A stretch of DNA of 6,570 nucleotides from Vermiphilus sp. Lineage in GTDB: Bacteria; Ratteibacteria; UBA8468; B48-G9; JAFGKM01. Location of the stretch: contig DYKC01000059.1 of assembly GCA_020722825.1 (NCBI GenBank), positions 1 through 6,570 of the forward strand. The letters are read 5' to 3'. The notes beneath the pieces were generated by a model. The model did no database searches and was not told where the DNA came from. It saw only the letters and a program-made list of their open reading frames with translations. The position numbers were made by a program, and so were the translations under genes. Below are positions 6,366 to 6,570 of the stretch, one piece after another (positions within the stretch are counted from its first letter, which is position 1; the number at the start of each line of letters is the position of its first letter).

Positions 6366-6398
6366 CTGTGCAACCAGCACAGAAGAGGCAACTGGTTG
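6366..6398 (-). promoter_or_regulatory. Two mutually exclusive hairpins in the aminotransferase leader
   Basis: Hairpin A is CTGTGC (6366-6371) pairing with GCACAG (6377-6382) across a 5-nt loop. Hairpin B is CAACCAG (6371-6377) pairing with CTGGTTG (6392-6398). Both are perfect and they compete for 6371-6377, so only one can form at a time. They lie 55-87 nt upstream of the aminotransferase ATG on its strand. No U-tract follows either one, so they are not simple terminators. A regulatory role is inference only. Confidence 0.25.
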
Positions 6399-6570
6399 TT
6401 TCCCCTATCCCCGGGTATCCGAATTCATAGCACATTCCGCAATCAGGAACAGCAGTGTTGCCGCTACAACCCAGAACGAATACCCTACTTTCTCTAAGGT
6501 AGACATTTATTCCCACTTCCAAATTCCTTTTTTGGACCATCCTGTTTTTCACTGCTTCAATTTTAACACC

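Larger units (their letters stand above)
6315..6506 (-). pseudogene. Small one-TM membrane protein frame with in-frame TAG
   Basis: An ATG at 6506 preceded by GGGA (5-nt spacing) opens a 33-residue frame with one hydrophobic segment, SFWVVAATLLFLIAECAM (10-27), followed by NSDTRG and a TAG stop at 6407-6405. The same frame then stays open for 29 more protein-like codons (GKQPVASSVLVAQYTEKPVV..., ending GERS) to TAA at 6317, three nt before the aminotransferase ATG. The full 62-residue reading would be a small single-pass membrane protein, so the TAG may mark a broken gene, a sequencing error or simply a shorter product. TAG ends the gspF-like gene in this window, so it is an ordinary stop here, which argues against general amber recoding. 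I do not recognise the family. A different frame of the same strand (6570-6358) is also open, which lowers confidence. Confidence 0.35.

Noticed and set aside
6507..6551. KTGWSKKGIWKWE frame ending right before the small membrane ORF
   Set aside because: It looks like a protein tail, but a TGA blocks it upstream in the same frame after 14 codons, and no start is present; extension beyond the window would be needed.

Overview
The window is a compact, mostly housekeeping piece of a bacterial chromosome. Several features suggest an uncultured Gram-negative bacterium: moderate GC (roughly mid-40s percent by eye), heavy use of AGA/AGG arginine and ATA isoleucine codons, a GCAATGAC-type intergenic repeat, a queuosine pathway, and an aminotransferase resembling the Kdo8N (LPS sugar) enzyme. 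A Nitrospirota-like or deltaproteobacterial-type lineage would fit, but I cannot assign a taxon from sequence alone and treat this as a weak inference.

Layout. Positions 1-267 are intergenic. They hold a palindromic repeat (1-48), a stretch with no convincing gene (49-180), a strong extended -10 promoter (184-210) and a ribosome binding site (256-261). Two plus-strand genes follow, separated by 2 bp: a full-length transketolase (268-2175) and pyrF, orotidine-5'-phosphate decarboxylase (2178-2897). Together they link pentose-phosphate supply (the source of PRPP) to the last step of UMP synthesis.

The rest is a minus-strand cluster converging on pyrF with only 3 bp between stop codons. In transcription order (right to left) it contains: a small membrane-protein reading frame interrupted by an in-frame TAG (6506-6315); a KdnA-like PLP sugar aminotransferase (6311-5187); queE (5183-4587); queC (4590-3940, overlapping queE by ATGA); and an orphan two-domain type II secretion F-family membrane protein (3878-2901). 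Gaps of 3 nt and -4 nt make aminotransferase-queE-queC almost certainly one transcript. The gspF-like gene lies 61 nt further on and could be a distal member. QueE and QueC act in consecutive preQ0 synthesis steps, around the radical-SAM ring contraction. QueD and the GTP cyclohydrolase are not in the window.

I see no mobile element, CRISPR array, toxin-antitoxin pair, defence system or RNA gene. The items most worth a second look are the amber-interrupted small membrane ORF with two mutually exclusive hairpins just upstream of the aminotransferase, the coupling of a KdnA-like enzyme to queuosine genes, and the orphan GspF homologue.
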